From: PNON01 sp964387025
GTDB taxonomy: Bacteria; Chloroflexota; Anaerolineae; Anaerolineales; Anaerolineaceae
Reading direction: 5' to 3'
DNA: 64,000 nucleotides
Assembly: GCA_964387025.1 (NCBI GenBank)
Contig: CAYLUZ010000002.1
Coordinates: 248,001 to 312,000, forward strand
In this document: positions 42,927 to 50,851 of the stretch, one piece after another
Layout of the letters: every line of letters begins with the position of its first letter
Numbering within the stretch: the first letter of the stretch is position 1
Notes under the pieces: generated by a model
What the model saw: only the letters and a program-made list of their open reading frames with translations
The model's database searches: none
Told to the model about the DNA's origin: nothing
Made by a program: the position numbers and the translations under genes

Positions 42927-45089
42927 TTACCATCTTTTCGCCTTGATCGCCTGCCCCATACTCTGCCCCTGGCCACCTGCTATGGTCACCGGTCCGTAGA
43001 ATGTAAACCGCTGGCTGTTATCGGTGTTCCCCAGGGATCCCACTCCTGAAAAGCTCGGCTGTAAATCAAACCCGCCACCTACTAAACCATTGATCTGCCG
43101 TTGTACATTGGCCAGCTCCTTAGTGAACCCGATTCCAAGCCCAGCCGCCATATTCAACCCGATTCCAGCAAATACGGTCGAAGGTGATGCAATACCCAAT
43201 AGTTTTTTGATGAAAGAAACCATGCTGTTGAAACCGGCTAAAACATTGGCTTTGAAGGCATTCCACTGAGCCATAAACCCGCTGGATATTCCATCCACCA
43301 GGCTCTTACCGATGGCTGCCCAGTTGGTAGTCCTGAAAATGTTGATGATATTACTGATCGCTTGGGCGATCGCTTTGATCAATAAAGGTACATTTTGAAC
43401 GATCCCGAAGGCCAAAGTGGTGATCAATTGCACCGCTGCGGTCAGGATCATCGGCAACAATGTGATAATTCCCTGGACCAAAGCGGATATGATTCCCGGA
43501 AGGGCATTGATCAGCACCGGCAAAGCCTCTACCATACCCTGAGCCAGCGCAAAGATCAGTTTGAGAGCTGCTTCGATCAGCATGGGTAGATTCTGCAGCA
43601 ATGTCATAACGATGGTGACCACCGCCTGGACGATCGCCGGTATCAGCTCGGGTGTTGTCGTGGCAATTCCATTGGCCAGAGCGATCACAATTTGAATTGC
43701 CGCATTCAACAAAATGGGGATATTGGTCAGTATGAACTTCACCAGCATCATCAGCATCTTGATCACCGCGGGAATAAGCACTGGATTGTTGCTCATGATT
43801 CCACTGATCAATCCCTGGATGATTCCCAGCCCCCCCTGCAGCATATCCGGAGCATTGGATAAAGCATCGGTAATAACGGAAGTGATCAGCCCAGCGATTC
43901 CACCGGCTGCGGCTCCAATATCTCCATTGGATCTTTTAACAATGCTTACTAATTGGCCAAGATACCCCTGGGCTTTCCCGGCCAATCCCTGAAAAGCAGG
44001 AAGGAAGGAAGAAGCCAAAGTTCCTACTGTTCCCATCAGACCATCTTTTAAACTATCGATCGTGTCATTGAGATCAGCCATTCCCTGCACCGTCTCGGTT
44101 TTCATCACCGCTCCGGAGGCGTGTGCTTCTTCTGTGAGCTTTGCCAATTGTTCTGACCCGGCCTTGATCAATGGATTCAGCTCCTGGGCACTTTTCCCCA
44201 AAATGGACATTGCTGCAGCATCTCGCTCGGTCTCATTCGGCATGGTGCCCAGCTTATCGATCAGCTCAGCAAATACTTCCTGGCTGGGTCGTAATTGACC
44301 GGTTGAATCTGTAACCGATATCCCCAATTGCTTGAAAGCATCCGCGGCAGCTCCTGTACCATCCCTGGCTGAACTCATGTTTCTGATCATTCTTGCTAGA
44401 CTGCCAGTCACCGTCTCGGTATCCACCCCCACTTGCTTCCCTACATAGCTCAATTCCTGCAGCTTTTCAACAGACAGCCCTGTCTTATCAGACATTTCCA
44501 AAAGGGCGTCACTGGCTGCTGCAGTATCCAGGACCGTCTTTCCAATTGCCGCACCGATTCCAGCCACTGCAGCTACAACCCCTAGAGCAATCTTTCCAAG
44601 ATCCTTTAACACACCCCCAACGCCTTGCAGGGTTTTTTTGAAGTTTTCAGATTTCTTGGTAGAATCGTCAGACTTTTTTCCGAGATCTTCAACCTTACCG
44701 CCAGCAGTGGCGCTTTCTTTCCCCATGCCCTCCAGTGCGTCCTGATCCTCTCGAAGTTCGGTTTGCATCTTCCCCAGGGCTTCATTTTGCTTATTAATCT
44801 TGATCAATAATTCCTGCGCCGCCCGGCTGTCATCTCCTTTTTCCTTGACAACCTTTTCATACTCACCAGTGAGGGCACCAACTTTTTGCTTCTGTAGATC
44901 GATCTGAGTATTGAGTGTTTTCACCCGCAGTGTCAAACCATCTGAGGTTTTGTCCCAGTCACCCATCGCAGCTGCGGATGCGCGAAAACCTGACTCGATC
45001 ACCCGGATCTGGCGATTTAAGTCGGTTACACCAGCCTTGTAATCGGTTGTATCTAGACTAACTTTTCCACTGAGATCATTCTCGCTCAT
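42927..45089 (-). CDS. Phage tail tape-measure protein
   Basis: 720 residues from ATG 45089. Helical throughout: a long N-terminal coiled coil (LNTQIDLQKQKVGALTGEYEKVVKEKG, shown here only as position ~60-140), then the typical tape-measure core (LLEMSDKTGLSVEKLQELSY; MSILGKSAQELNPL), then ~430-610 of hydrophobic helices rich in Ile/Leu/Pro (IPAVIKMLMMLVKFILTNIP type), and a C-terminal GFxxMVSFIKKLLGI.SPS motif common in Gram-positive-type siphophages. At about 1.5 angstrom per residue it implies a tail of roughly 105 nm. The start overlaps the frameshift product of the chaperone gene (ATGA). Confidence 0.93.
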   Translation of the reverse strand: MSENDLSGKVSLDTTDYKAGVTDLNRQIRVIESGFRASAAAMGDWDKTSDGLTLRVKTLNTQIDLQKQKVGALTGEYEKVVKEKGDDSRAAQELLIKINKQNEALGKMQTELREDQDALEGMGKESATAGGKVEDLGKKSDDSTKKSENFKKTLQGVGGVLKDLGKIALGVVAAVAGIGAAIGKTVLDTAAASDALLEMSDKTGLSVEKLQELSYVGKQVGVDTETVTGSLARMIRNMSSARDGTGAAADAFKQLGISVTDSTGQLRPSQEVFAELIDKLGTMPNETERDAAAMSILGKSAQELNPLIKAGSEQLAKLTEEAHASGAVMKTETVQGMADLNDTIDSLKDGLMGTVGTLASSFLPAFQGLAGKAQGYLGQLVSIVKRSNGDIGAAAGGIAGLITSVITDALSNAPDMLQGGLGIIQGLISGIMSNNPVLIPAVIKMLMMLVKFILTNIPILLNAAIQIVIALANGIATTTPELIPAIVQAVVTIVMTLLQNLPMLIEAALKLIFALAQGMVEALPVLINALPGIISALVQGIITLLPMILTAAVQLITTLAFGIVQNVPLLIKAIAQAISNIINIFRTTNWAAIGKSLVDGISSGFMAQWNAFKANVLAGFNSMVSFIKKLLGIASPSTVFAGIGLNMAAGLGIGFTKELANVQRQINGLVGGGFDLQPSFSGVGSLGNTDNSQRFTFYGPVTIAGGQGQSMGQAIKAKRW

Positions 45090-45349
45090 AAGAAATCCAC
45101 CTCATCTACAAATGCTTTTCTTCCATCCTGGCTATCTGAATTCAATCTGTTGATAAATGGCAGCAAGCTTTCAATATCCGTTTCGTCGATATCCTTCAAA
45201 CTCCAATTGAACGCCCTCACCAATCCGATCTCCAGGTCGATCATGGTCTCGATGGTGAGCTCGTTATCCTCCGGGTTTACCCCGGTGTGGTAGGGTCCGC
45301 TGTAACTCCATTTGCAGTAGAAACGATCTGCTGCAGCACGGTTACCATT
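45086..45349 (-). CDS. Tail-assembly chaperone extension (T part of G/GT), reached by -1 frameshift
   Basis: An open frame in the -1 register relative to the gene at 45277-45582; it opens after a TGA at 45350-45352 and ends TGA 45086, overlapping the tape-measure start. It has no good start codon of its own until ATG 45244. The translation from there (MIDLEIGLVRAFNWSLKDI, LLPFINRLNSD) is typical of the T region of siphophage tail chaperones. The zero frame ends CCG GGG TAA: a glycine tRNA on GGG (45282-45280) can slip back one base onto an identical GGG because four Gs are present (45283-45280), next to a stop codon. The slip site is inference; the -1 register and position are as in lambda G/GT. 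Confidence 0.72.
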   Translation of the reverse strand, partial: NGNRAAADRFYCKWSYSGPYHTGVNPEDNELTIETMIDLEIGLVRAFNWSLKDIDETDIESLLPFINRLNSDSQDGRKAFVDEVDFL

Positions 45350-45582
45350 TCAGATACATCCGCGCCTTCGTTCAGTTGATCAACCGTGAATTTATCCCCG
45401 AAAACTGCTACAACCAACCCGGTCAATTCTTCCACGGTATCTTCGGTCATATTTTTCGGGTCCAGATTCTTGGCAATCTTCACCGCTTCTTTAAGCAATT
45501 TCCAGGGCACAAAAGAGCGTATAAACGTAGCCTTTATCTCGCTATTTTCGTCATATAGATGCAGCGTCATGGGTGTTTTCAT
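45277..45582 (-). CDS. Tail-assembly chaperone (G-like)
   Basis: 101 residues from ATG 45582 with AAGGAAG upstream. Acidic and helical (FVPWKLLKEAVKIAKNLD, VEELTGLVVAVFGDKFTVDQL), matching the short chaperone encoded between major tail protein and tape measure in siphophages. It coats the tape-measure protein during tail assembly and is not in the finished virion. A fraction of ribosomes probably continue into the frame at 45086-45349 to give the longer form. Confidence 0.85.
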   Translation of the reverse strand: MKTPMTLHLYDENSEIKATFIRSFVPWKLLKEAVKIAKNLDPKNMTEDTVEELTGLVVAVFGDKFTVDQLNEGADVSEMVTVLQQIVSTANGVTADPTTPG

Positions 45583-45597
45583 AGATCTTCCTTTCTT

Positions 45598-45628
45598 CTC
45601 TCCCTTTTAGGGGAGAGCGTGGGTGATG
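45598..45628 (+). repeat. Palindromic element, copy A
   Basis: CTCTCCC and GGGAGAG pair around a short loop, followed by the tail CGTGGGTGATG. Fills the space between the major tail gene stop and the chaperone start. Same orientation and tail as copies at 48133, 58597 and 60753. Confidence 0.7.
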
Positions 45629-46540
45629 CTATGCTGTCGTTGTGAATGTGATAATACTGGTCAGCACCTGGCCGTAGATATCTGTGACATTGGCCACCAA
45701 AGTATGTGTAGTCGATCCATCCAGAGATGCTGTTGGATCGATCGTGATGATTTTCTTGGTCGCGTCCAGGGTAACTGCTCCAGCTACTGGTGCTTGAGTG
45801 TCATCCAGCAAGGTAATACTGTTGATCACCCCCGCAACCAGCGCATTGTTGTAGGTCAGGGTCAGGTTGGCGGTCTTGCTGATTCCGGTAGCATCATCCA
45901 CCGGAACACTCGAAGATAGCGCAAGGGCGGATGGAGTTGTGGATCCCGGAACCTGTACCTGGCTGAACCACCCGGTCGCCGAGAAGTTCGTGGTATCTTC
46001 ATCTCCGAATTTTCGCTTCACGCCTTCAGTGGTCACGCCGTTATTGAATGCATAGGTAGTCTTAATCGCTTTGCAAGACAATTTCGCTTCTTTCGGAGTG
46101 GCCTTGTCTTTCTTGGTTTCCGCGCCCTCTTCCGGAGCTGAGAACTGGCATTTTTGATACCAGAAGTACCTGTATTTTCCGTTTGATTTCATAGCTCTGA
46201 AACCGAGCGCAAAGTAAGGCGGGTTACCAGCGATATCGTCAACGGTCCCTGTGGCTGTATCAAAATGGCTGCCCAGCAATTTGGCGTACATCTCAGCCGG
46301 AAGGTTGGTGATGGTCACCTCCAGATCGGTTTCAGCCTCAGCCGATGCAACGTCGAACGCATTATTATCGGCATATTGGGTTTCCATGGAGGTCTTGGGT
46401 TTCATGCTGATCGAGGCCGCAGGTGCGAGATATTCAGGTGTCCCAGCTGTATACGCAGCAACACTATCCTCTGACACCCCGGCAATATATACCTGATCTA
46501 CGCCCACAACTGATTTATATTCATTCGCATTTGGACTCAT
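45629..46540 (-). CDS. Major tail (tube) protein with C-terminal Ig-like domain
   Basis: 303 residues. The N-terminal ~200 residues match siphovirus tube proteins (VGVDQVYIAGVSEDSVAAYT, MKPKTSMETQYADN, EVTITNLPAEMYAKLLGSHFD, YFALGFRAMKSNGKYRYFWY). Residues ~208-303 form a bacterial Ig/SbsA-like domain (SSSVPVDDATGISKTANLTL, KIITIDPTASLDGSTTHTL, DIYGQVLTSIITFT) as found on the surface of several phage tails, where it aids weak binding to sugars on the host. Located just before the tail chaperone gene, as expected. Confidence 0.92.
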   Translation of the reverse strand: MSPNANEYKSVVGVDQVYIAGVSEDSVAAYTAGTPEYLAPAASISMKPKTSMETQYADNNAFDVASAEAETDLEVTITNLPAEMYAKLLGSHFDTATGTVDDIAGNPPYFALGFRAMKSNGKYRYFWYQKCQFSAPEEGAETKKDKATPKEAKLSCKAIKTTYAFNNGVTTEGVKRKFGDEDTTNFSATGWFSQVQVPGSTTPSALALSSSVPVDDATGISKTANLTLTYNNALVAGVINSITLLDDTQAPVAGAVTLDATKKIITIDPTASLDGSTTHTLVANVTDIYGQVLTSIITFTTTA

Positions 46541-46551
46541 TTTCTATTTCC

Positions 46552-46890
46552 TTATTCTTGATAAACAAAATCCAGCGCCAACCCGTAGTGGCCGGACTCC
46601 TGGTCAAATGGCAGTTCCACAGCACCAGCACGGATGAAACCGGCTGCTACCATTGCACTTTTCACATCCGGAAGAGAGGTCAAACCGGTCCTGGAGAAAC
46701 AGCTCACCTGCATCCGGTACATTTGCATCACCTCGGCATTATCTGCATGCTGTACTGGCGGATTGCTCACCAGGAAATAAACCAGGAACACATCCGGCAG
46801 AGCCTCACCGCTGGCCACCAAATAGTGACTGGCTGCCATAGGTACACTCAGGGAAGTTAAAGTGGTCTTCACTCGTTCCCAGATCGTCAT
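46552..46890 (-). CDS. Tail terminator/completion protein (DUF3168-like)
   Basis: 112 residues. The pattern WERVKTTLTSL, then PDVFLVYFLVSNPPVQHADN, MYRMQVSCFSRTGLTSLPDV and a final GHYGLALDFVYQE fits small tail-completion proteins that cap the tail tube and join it to the head. Start overlaps the stop of the HK97 gp10-like gene (ATGA). Identification is from order and short pattern. Confidence 0.75.
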   Translation of the reverse strand: MTIWERVKTTLTSLSVPMAASHYLVASGEALPDVFLVYFLVSNPPVQHADNAEVMQMYRMQVSCFSRTGLTSLPDVKSAMVAAGFIRAGAVELPFDQESGHYGLALDFVYQE

Positions 46891-47273
46891 AGTGCGCCTC
46901 GCGCTTCAAATCTTTCCCGCATGGCAGCCCTGGCTTTTCGCATATCTTCATCGAATGCCGGTCTCATATAAGGATGTGCTGCTGTCCTGGCATGGCCGTA
47001 CTCCTGGTAAAAGAAGTAGACCTCCCGTTTACGGTCCACATTGAAGATCCCGATCCTGACTGAGTGATAATTCCCATCATTGACTGCTTCCGTCATGGAT
47101 ATCCTTCCTTTAAGGTGACCAGATGCCACTGGTGCTCGCCTCTGCATGCCATCTTTCAGAATCAGGCCTCCGACCGATAGTGCCTCATCAGTGATCGCGT
47201 CAATATCTTCACCGGCCTTCGCCAGTTTCTCGAGGTAATCATCAAATCCTTTCGTGCTCAGTAAAGTCTTCAT
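46887..47273 (-). CDS. HK97 gp10-like head-tail protein
   Basis: 128 residues. Contains the family hallmarks: an N-terminal helix (FDDYLEKLAKAGEDIDAITDEAL), APVASGHLKGRI, a YFFYQEYGHARTAAHPYMRPAFDE block (Y-x-x-E-(F/Y)GT-like, then HPYMRPA) and a basic terminal helix. Completes the head-tail interface. Overlaps both neighbours by 4 bp. Confidence 0.9.
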   Translation of the reverse strand: MKTLLSTKGFDDYLEKLAKAGEDIDAITDEALSVGGLILKDGMQRRAPVASGHLKGRISMTEAVNDGNYHSVRIGIFNVDRKREVYFFYQEYGHARTAAHPYMRPAFDEDMRKARAAMRERFEARGAL

Positions 47274-47617
47274 GCTGCCTTAAGCTTCTTCACTTTGAGT
47301 TCAATATACTCATGCCGATCCTGGATATCATCCATCGAAACGACCTCATACACCTGGCCGCCTTTCGAAATTCTCCAGGTCTCATCCAGATCTGATCTAT
47401 ACCGGATGGTCACAGTGGCGCCTTCAACAACTCCTGCAGCATTTGCTGCAAACACCTCGGATCCATGGAAGTTCACCCACTTTGCAAGTACGGTATATTC
47501 TGTCTGTGTTCCGGGTTTTTGAAAACCGCCTGCATCCGTGGAAACTGTTGTCCGCTTCTGCAAAACAACAGTGGTCCGCAACTCACCCGGGTTGGTCATT
47601 CTTCCGTTGATGATCAT
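47270..47617 (-). CDS. Head closure (head-tail joining) protein
   Basis: 115 residues. Matches the phage head-tail joining family (SPP1 gp16/HK97 gp9-like): GELRTTVVLQKRTTVSTDAGG, WVNFHGSEVFAANAAG, VTIRYRSDLDETWRI, YEVVSMDDIQDRHEYIEL. Plugs the connector after packaging. Overlaps its neighbours at both ends by ATGA-type junctions. Confidence 0.9.
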   Translation of the reverse strand: MIINGRMTNPGELRTTVVLQKRTTVSTDAGGFQKPGTQTEYTVLAKWVNFHGSEVFAANAAGVVEGATVTIRYRSDLDETWRISKGGQVYEVVSMDDIQDRHEYIELKVKKLKAA

Positions 47618-48120
47618 AGGCTACCCAACGGTATCAAATAGGCACGGTAATACTTTTCTGTGAGATCATCAATAGAAACCTGCTGGATCTCATCCTCAGC
47701 AGTGATCATGGTTTCAAACTTGTTCGTCTGATCCCCGGTCACCCCACTGATTCCCACCAGGGAGCTCACTGTGTCACCCACCCGAGCACCTGTCAGATCA
47801 CACGCCCCGGCACCATCTCTCCCCTGGAATTCCATGTACTGCATAGCCAGGGCTTCAAGCTGTAGAAGAGTTGCAGTCAATCCGGATCCCAGGGTAGTGA
47901 CCCCGTTGTCAACCATTCCAGGATTTTCGTACCACATCACCAGAAGCATTCTCGCTGCCGATTTCGCCTCAACCCTGACTGCGGTATCCTTGGTCCAATC
48001 CCTGCCGGTTGCCTGTTGGATAAATGCATCCACAGACGGCAGCAGATCCAGCATGATCTGGTCTGTAACTTCAGTTCTTACTACTCTTGCCGCTTCCGCA
48101 GCCGTCAATATATTTGCCAC
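47614..48120 (-). CDS. Head-tail connector (gp6-like adaptor) protein
   Basis: 168 residues. The N-terminal ~90 residues fit the connector/adaptor family (LDLLPSVDAFIQQATGRDWTKD, VEAKSAARMLLVMWYENPGM). The C-terminus (VSSLVGISGVTGDQTNKFET to the end) is similar in wording to the C-terminus of the head-fibre protein just upstream (QIQQVAAEDLSTKKFVAL versus IQQVSIDDLTEKYYRAYLIP), suggesting that a short surface domain was copied between the two genes. Confidence 0.82.
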   Translation of the reverse strand: MANILTAAEAARVVRTEVTDQIMLDLLPSVDAFIQQATGRDWTKDTAVRVEAKSAARMLLVMWYENPGMVDNGVTTLGSGLTATLLQLEALAMQYMEFQGRDGAGACDLTGARVGDTVSSLVGISGVTGDQTNKFETMITAEDEIQQVSIDDLTEKYYRAYLIPLGSL

Positions 48121-48132
48121 AGTTCCTCTGAT

Positions 48133-48167
48133 TCCCTCTCCTGTTGGGGAGAGGGTTAGGGTGATGG
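48133..48167 (+). repeat. Palindromic element, copy B
   Basis: CCCTCTCC (48134-48141) pairs with GGAGAGGG (48148-48155), then the tail TTAGGGTGATGG. Lies between the connector start and the head-fibre stop. This copy resembles most closely the widespread bacterial intergenic repeat of the form CCCTCTCC..GGAGAGGG plus TAGGGTGAGG. Confidence 0.75.
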
Positions 48168-48171
48168 TAAA

Positions 48172-48726
48172 TTACGATGGCCGGTAAACCAAAGCCACAA
48201 ATTTCTTGGTGGAAAGATCTTCCGCAGCCACCTGTTGGATCTGATCTGGGACCGTAACAATGCCTTCAAACTTCACATCCATCTGTCCCATATCGGTCAA
48301 ACCGGCCACCCCGAAGATGACATCATCGACTGCCACACCAACAGCAGCACACTCCCCCGCCAGGTTATGGCCGGTGAAGCTGATCGGTGTTAGCTTTGCC
48401 AGGGTAGCGCCCAGTCCATGCGGAGTCACTGCTCGATCTGCATCAGTAACAGCCACAGATTCCGCATCGGTGGCCAGCTCAACCTTGCCCTTCTCTGCGT
48501 CGGTTGCATCTGGGACATGACTTGCTGTCGCCGCAGCCAAACTCTTTGGGCTGATCACCTTGGTAGTATTGGTCCCTGTGATCGCTTCAGCATCGGATGC
48601 AAACGTTGTTGCCCCAGTGATCCCGGTAAGTGTGGCACCGGCTTCAGCTTCCAGAGTGCCTCCAGCTCCGATCACCCACTTGTCACCGCCGTCTTCCATG
48701 CGGTTTTCAGGTATTGGATATCCCAT
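48172..48726 (-). CDS. Capsid decoration / head-fibre protein
   Basis: 184 residues. Low-complexity Ala/Thr/Gly segments (GGTLEAEAGATLTGITG, DAEAITGTNTTKVISPKSLA) and the block DATDAEKGKVELATDAE, a repeat widely found in phage fibre and head-fibre proteins, suggest a trimeric thin fibre. The C-terminal ~70 residues (CAAVGVAVDDVIFGVAG) form a small folded domain. Located between capsid and connector genes, where decoration proteins are often encoded. GGAG precedes ATG 48726. Confidence 0.7.
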   Translation of the reverse strand: MGYPIPENRMEDGGDKWVIGAGGTLEAEAGATLTGITGATTFASDAEAITGTNTTKVISPKSLAAATASHVPDATDAEKGKVELATDAESVAVTDADRAVTPHGLGATLAKLTPISFTGHNLAGECAAVGVAVDDVIFGVAGLTDMGQMDVKFEGIVTVPDQIQQVAAEDLSTKKFVALVYRPS

Positions 48727-48748
48727 TTCTTGCTCCTTTCAATTCAAA

Positions 48749-48778
48749 GCCCGAGTACGGGCACGGCAAGCCATGCCC
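48749..48778. other. Two overlapping hairpins between capsid and head-fibre genes
   Basis: GCCCG-AGTA-CGGGC (48749-48762) and GGGCACGGC-AA-GCCATGCCC (48759-48778, one G-T pair) share bases 48759-48762, so they cannot both form. In the leftward mRNA they follow the capsid stop. No T run follows. They could be an attenuator, RNase processing site or remnant repeat. Confidence 0.5.
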
Positions 48779-48802
48779 ATTCAGGGTAGTTTATAATCTG
48801 AT

Positions 48803-50047
48803 TTACGCCGGTAAAGTCACGGATAACAGCACCATCGCATCAGGATCAACTGAGGTAACATCCGCCCGCATGATCCCTCGAATTTCGGTATTATTCTTCC
48901 GCCAGGCATCGCCACCAATGGAAGTTGCAGCCATTTCAAAAGCAGAACGACGGAATAGTGTACAGAATTCTCTGCCATCTCCTATCGCGATCCTGGTCTT
49001 GGTGTTGGAGTTTGTATCCGCCCAATTGCTGCTAGGCACTACCACCACCGGACGACCTTTCAATCGTTTCACGATCTCATTGCTCGGGTCAGGTTGCAGC
49101 AATGGTTTGCCAGTGCCATCTTCCAACTGATCCAATAGATCGAAACCACTTTGGTTACAAAAAACCGAGGATGCAGCAGAGATCGACGGATCAAGGGTTT
49201 TATTCAAAACTGTCTTGATCTTGCTGAATATCGTTTTGTAGTCGGTGACTGTCACCGGTGAAAGTGCATTGACCAATGCCAGGATCAAACTGTTATTTGT
49301 CAGGACAGCTTTGCGGGCAAACCAACTGCTCAGGTACTGCATGATATTTACAGGTGTGTCCTGTAGCAGTCCATTCGATACAGGCAAATACCCGCCGTAA
49401 TCTACCAGGGTGTAATCCACCTTGGAAAATGTCGGGTTTTCTGTCTCAGCCAAACCATTTGCCACAACGATCGCTGCAAAAGGAAGCGCAGCAGCGGCAG
49501 TTTCAATTGCCCTCCAGCCTGAATAGGCGGTTACTTCTTCGGTGTTGACGGAAAGCGCCAGGTCAATATATGCCCGCATTTTTTCGATGATCGTATTGTC
49601 AAAGTCGATCGGTAGTAAGAATCCGCCTTCGGACCCTGCCGGTGACCCGCCAGCTTCGGTTAATGCATTCACAAGTAATGGGAACTGATCACTGCGATGC
49701 ATGCCTGCTTGAAGGGTTTTAGGGGACACTCCTGCTTTGAAAGCATCAAAGAACATCTTGGTATATTCATTCGATGCTCTCAGCTCTTTTACTTCCTTGG
49801 ATTCAGTATCTCCATTCGTGGGGACAAACCGGGCTGCCGGATCCAAGACTCCTTCGGTTGACGCCTGCATCGAAATATATAGCTCGTGTGCATTCTTGGC
49901 ATCCGCTTTGGCTTTATCCAATGACGGGCGAAGCTCCAGGGCTTTGTCGTTTTCGCCTCTATCAAAGTGCTCATTGATTTGTTCAGCTATGCGCTGCACA
50001 TCAGTTTCTGCCGCACTGGCAGCATCGTAGAACTTTTTTAGATTCAT
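48803..50047 (-). CDS. Major capsid protein (HK97 fold)
   Basis: 414 residues from ATG 50047 with AAAGGAG upstream. The first ~110 residues are a charged coiled coil (VQRIAEQINEHFDRGENDKA) corresponding to the scaffolding delta domain that the protease removes. The capsid body begins near GMHRSDQFPLLVNALTEAGG and has family landmarks: GSEGGFLLPIDFDNTIIEKM, YGGYLPVSNGLLQDTPVNIM, AASSVFCNQSGFDLLDQLED, a GRPVVVVPSS strand and IAIGDGREFCTLFRR. The order protease then capsid is canonical. Confidence 0.95.
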   Translation of the reverse strand: MNLKKFYDAASAAETDVQRIAEQINEHFDRGENDKALELRPSLDKAKADAKNAHELYISMQASTEGVLDPAARFVPTNGDTESKEVKELRASNEYTKMFFDAFKAGVSPKTLQAGMHRSDQFPLLVNALTEAGGSPAGSEGGFLLPIDFDNTIIEKMRAYIDLALSVNTEEVTAYSGWRAIETAAAALPFAAIVVANGLAETENPTFSKVDYTLVDYGGYLPVSNGLLQDTPVNIMQYLSSWFARKAVLTNNSLILALVNALSPVTVTDYKTIFSKIKTVLNKTLDPSISAASSVFCNQSGFDLLDQLEDGTGKPLLQPDPSNEIVKRLKGRPVVVVPSSNWADTNSNTKTRIAIGDGREFCTLFRRSAFEMAATSIGGDAWRKNNTEIRGIMRADVTSVDPDAMVLLSVTLPA

Positions 50048-50059
50048 TTCTTCTCTCCT

Positions 50060-50851
50060 TTAGATTAGAAGTCTGACTTCAGCGCGGAATTTTTCATCCG
50101 CTACTTGATGGTTATCCAACAGCACAGGTGCTTCTAACTGCACCAGTGCTGCCGGTATATTCAAATACCTTTTGACCAGTTCGGGGGTGATCATATTCAC
50201 AAATGCAGCTTGATCATTGAAACTGTTTTGCACGAGTGCATTTTTTCCACTGGTAAGAACTTCATCCACAAACCCGTAGCTCTGGGCTTCTCTGGCACTC
50301 ATCCAGGTCTCGTTTGTCATCATTCTGGCCAGTTTGTCAGGGTGCAATCCGGTACGGGTCTCGTAAGCATCGACGATCCCGCTTTTGATGGATTTCATCT
50401 CGAAATACAATCTGGCCACATCTTCAACATTCAGCGTGGCAAATAAGAAACTGACCGCCGGATCATGGATCATAAAGTAGGCGCTTTCCTGCATCTTGAT
50501 CTGGTCCCCAGCCAACGCAACGATGGTCGCAGCGCTTGCTGCCAATCCGTCGATCTTTACGGTAACGTGCCCGGGATAATCAGTGATGATGGTCCGCATG
50601 ACAGATGCAGCGATCAGATCACCTCCACCTGAATTCATACGGATGGTGATCGGTCCATTATTCCCGAATTTATACAACTCCTCCTTGAACATCTTTGGAG
50701 TAACATCATCATCGAACCAGGAATACTCGGAGATATATCCATACAGCTCCATTTCAGGTTCTTCTTCCGAACTCACTGCGTTCCTGAATTTCCAGAAAGC
50801 CTCATGTGGTTTGGCATTCCCTTCAAAACATCGTATCGGTTCTTTAATCAT
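50060..50851 (-). CDS. ClpP-like prohead maturation protease
   Basis: 263 residues. ClpP/S14 fold with IRMNSGGGDL (like the INSPGG of ClpP), catalytic Ser106 in GLAASAAT, His129 in FMIHDP, and a later Asp in the ARMMTNETWMSAREAQSYGF region. Cleaves scaffold from capsid proteins inside the prohead. Overlaps the portal stop by 8 bp and is followed by the capsid gene after 12 bp. The C-terminal ~60 residues (NSFNDQAAFVNMITPEL onward) are a probable scaffold-binding tail. Confidence 0.93.
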   Translation of the reverse strand: MIKEPIRCFEGNAKPHEAFWKFRNAVSSEEEPEMELYGYISEYSWFDDDVTPKMFKEELYKFGNNGPITIRMNSGGGDLIAASVMRTIITDYPGHVTVKIDGLAASAATIVALAGDQIKMQESAYFMIHDPAVSFLFATLNVEDVARLYFEMKSIKSGIVDAYETRTGLHPDKLARMMTNETWMSAREAQSYGFVDEVLTSGKNALVQNSFNDQAAFVNMITPELVKRYLNIPAALVQLEAPVLLDNHQVADEKFRAEVRLLI

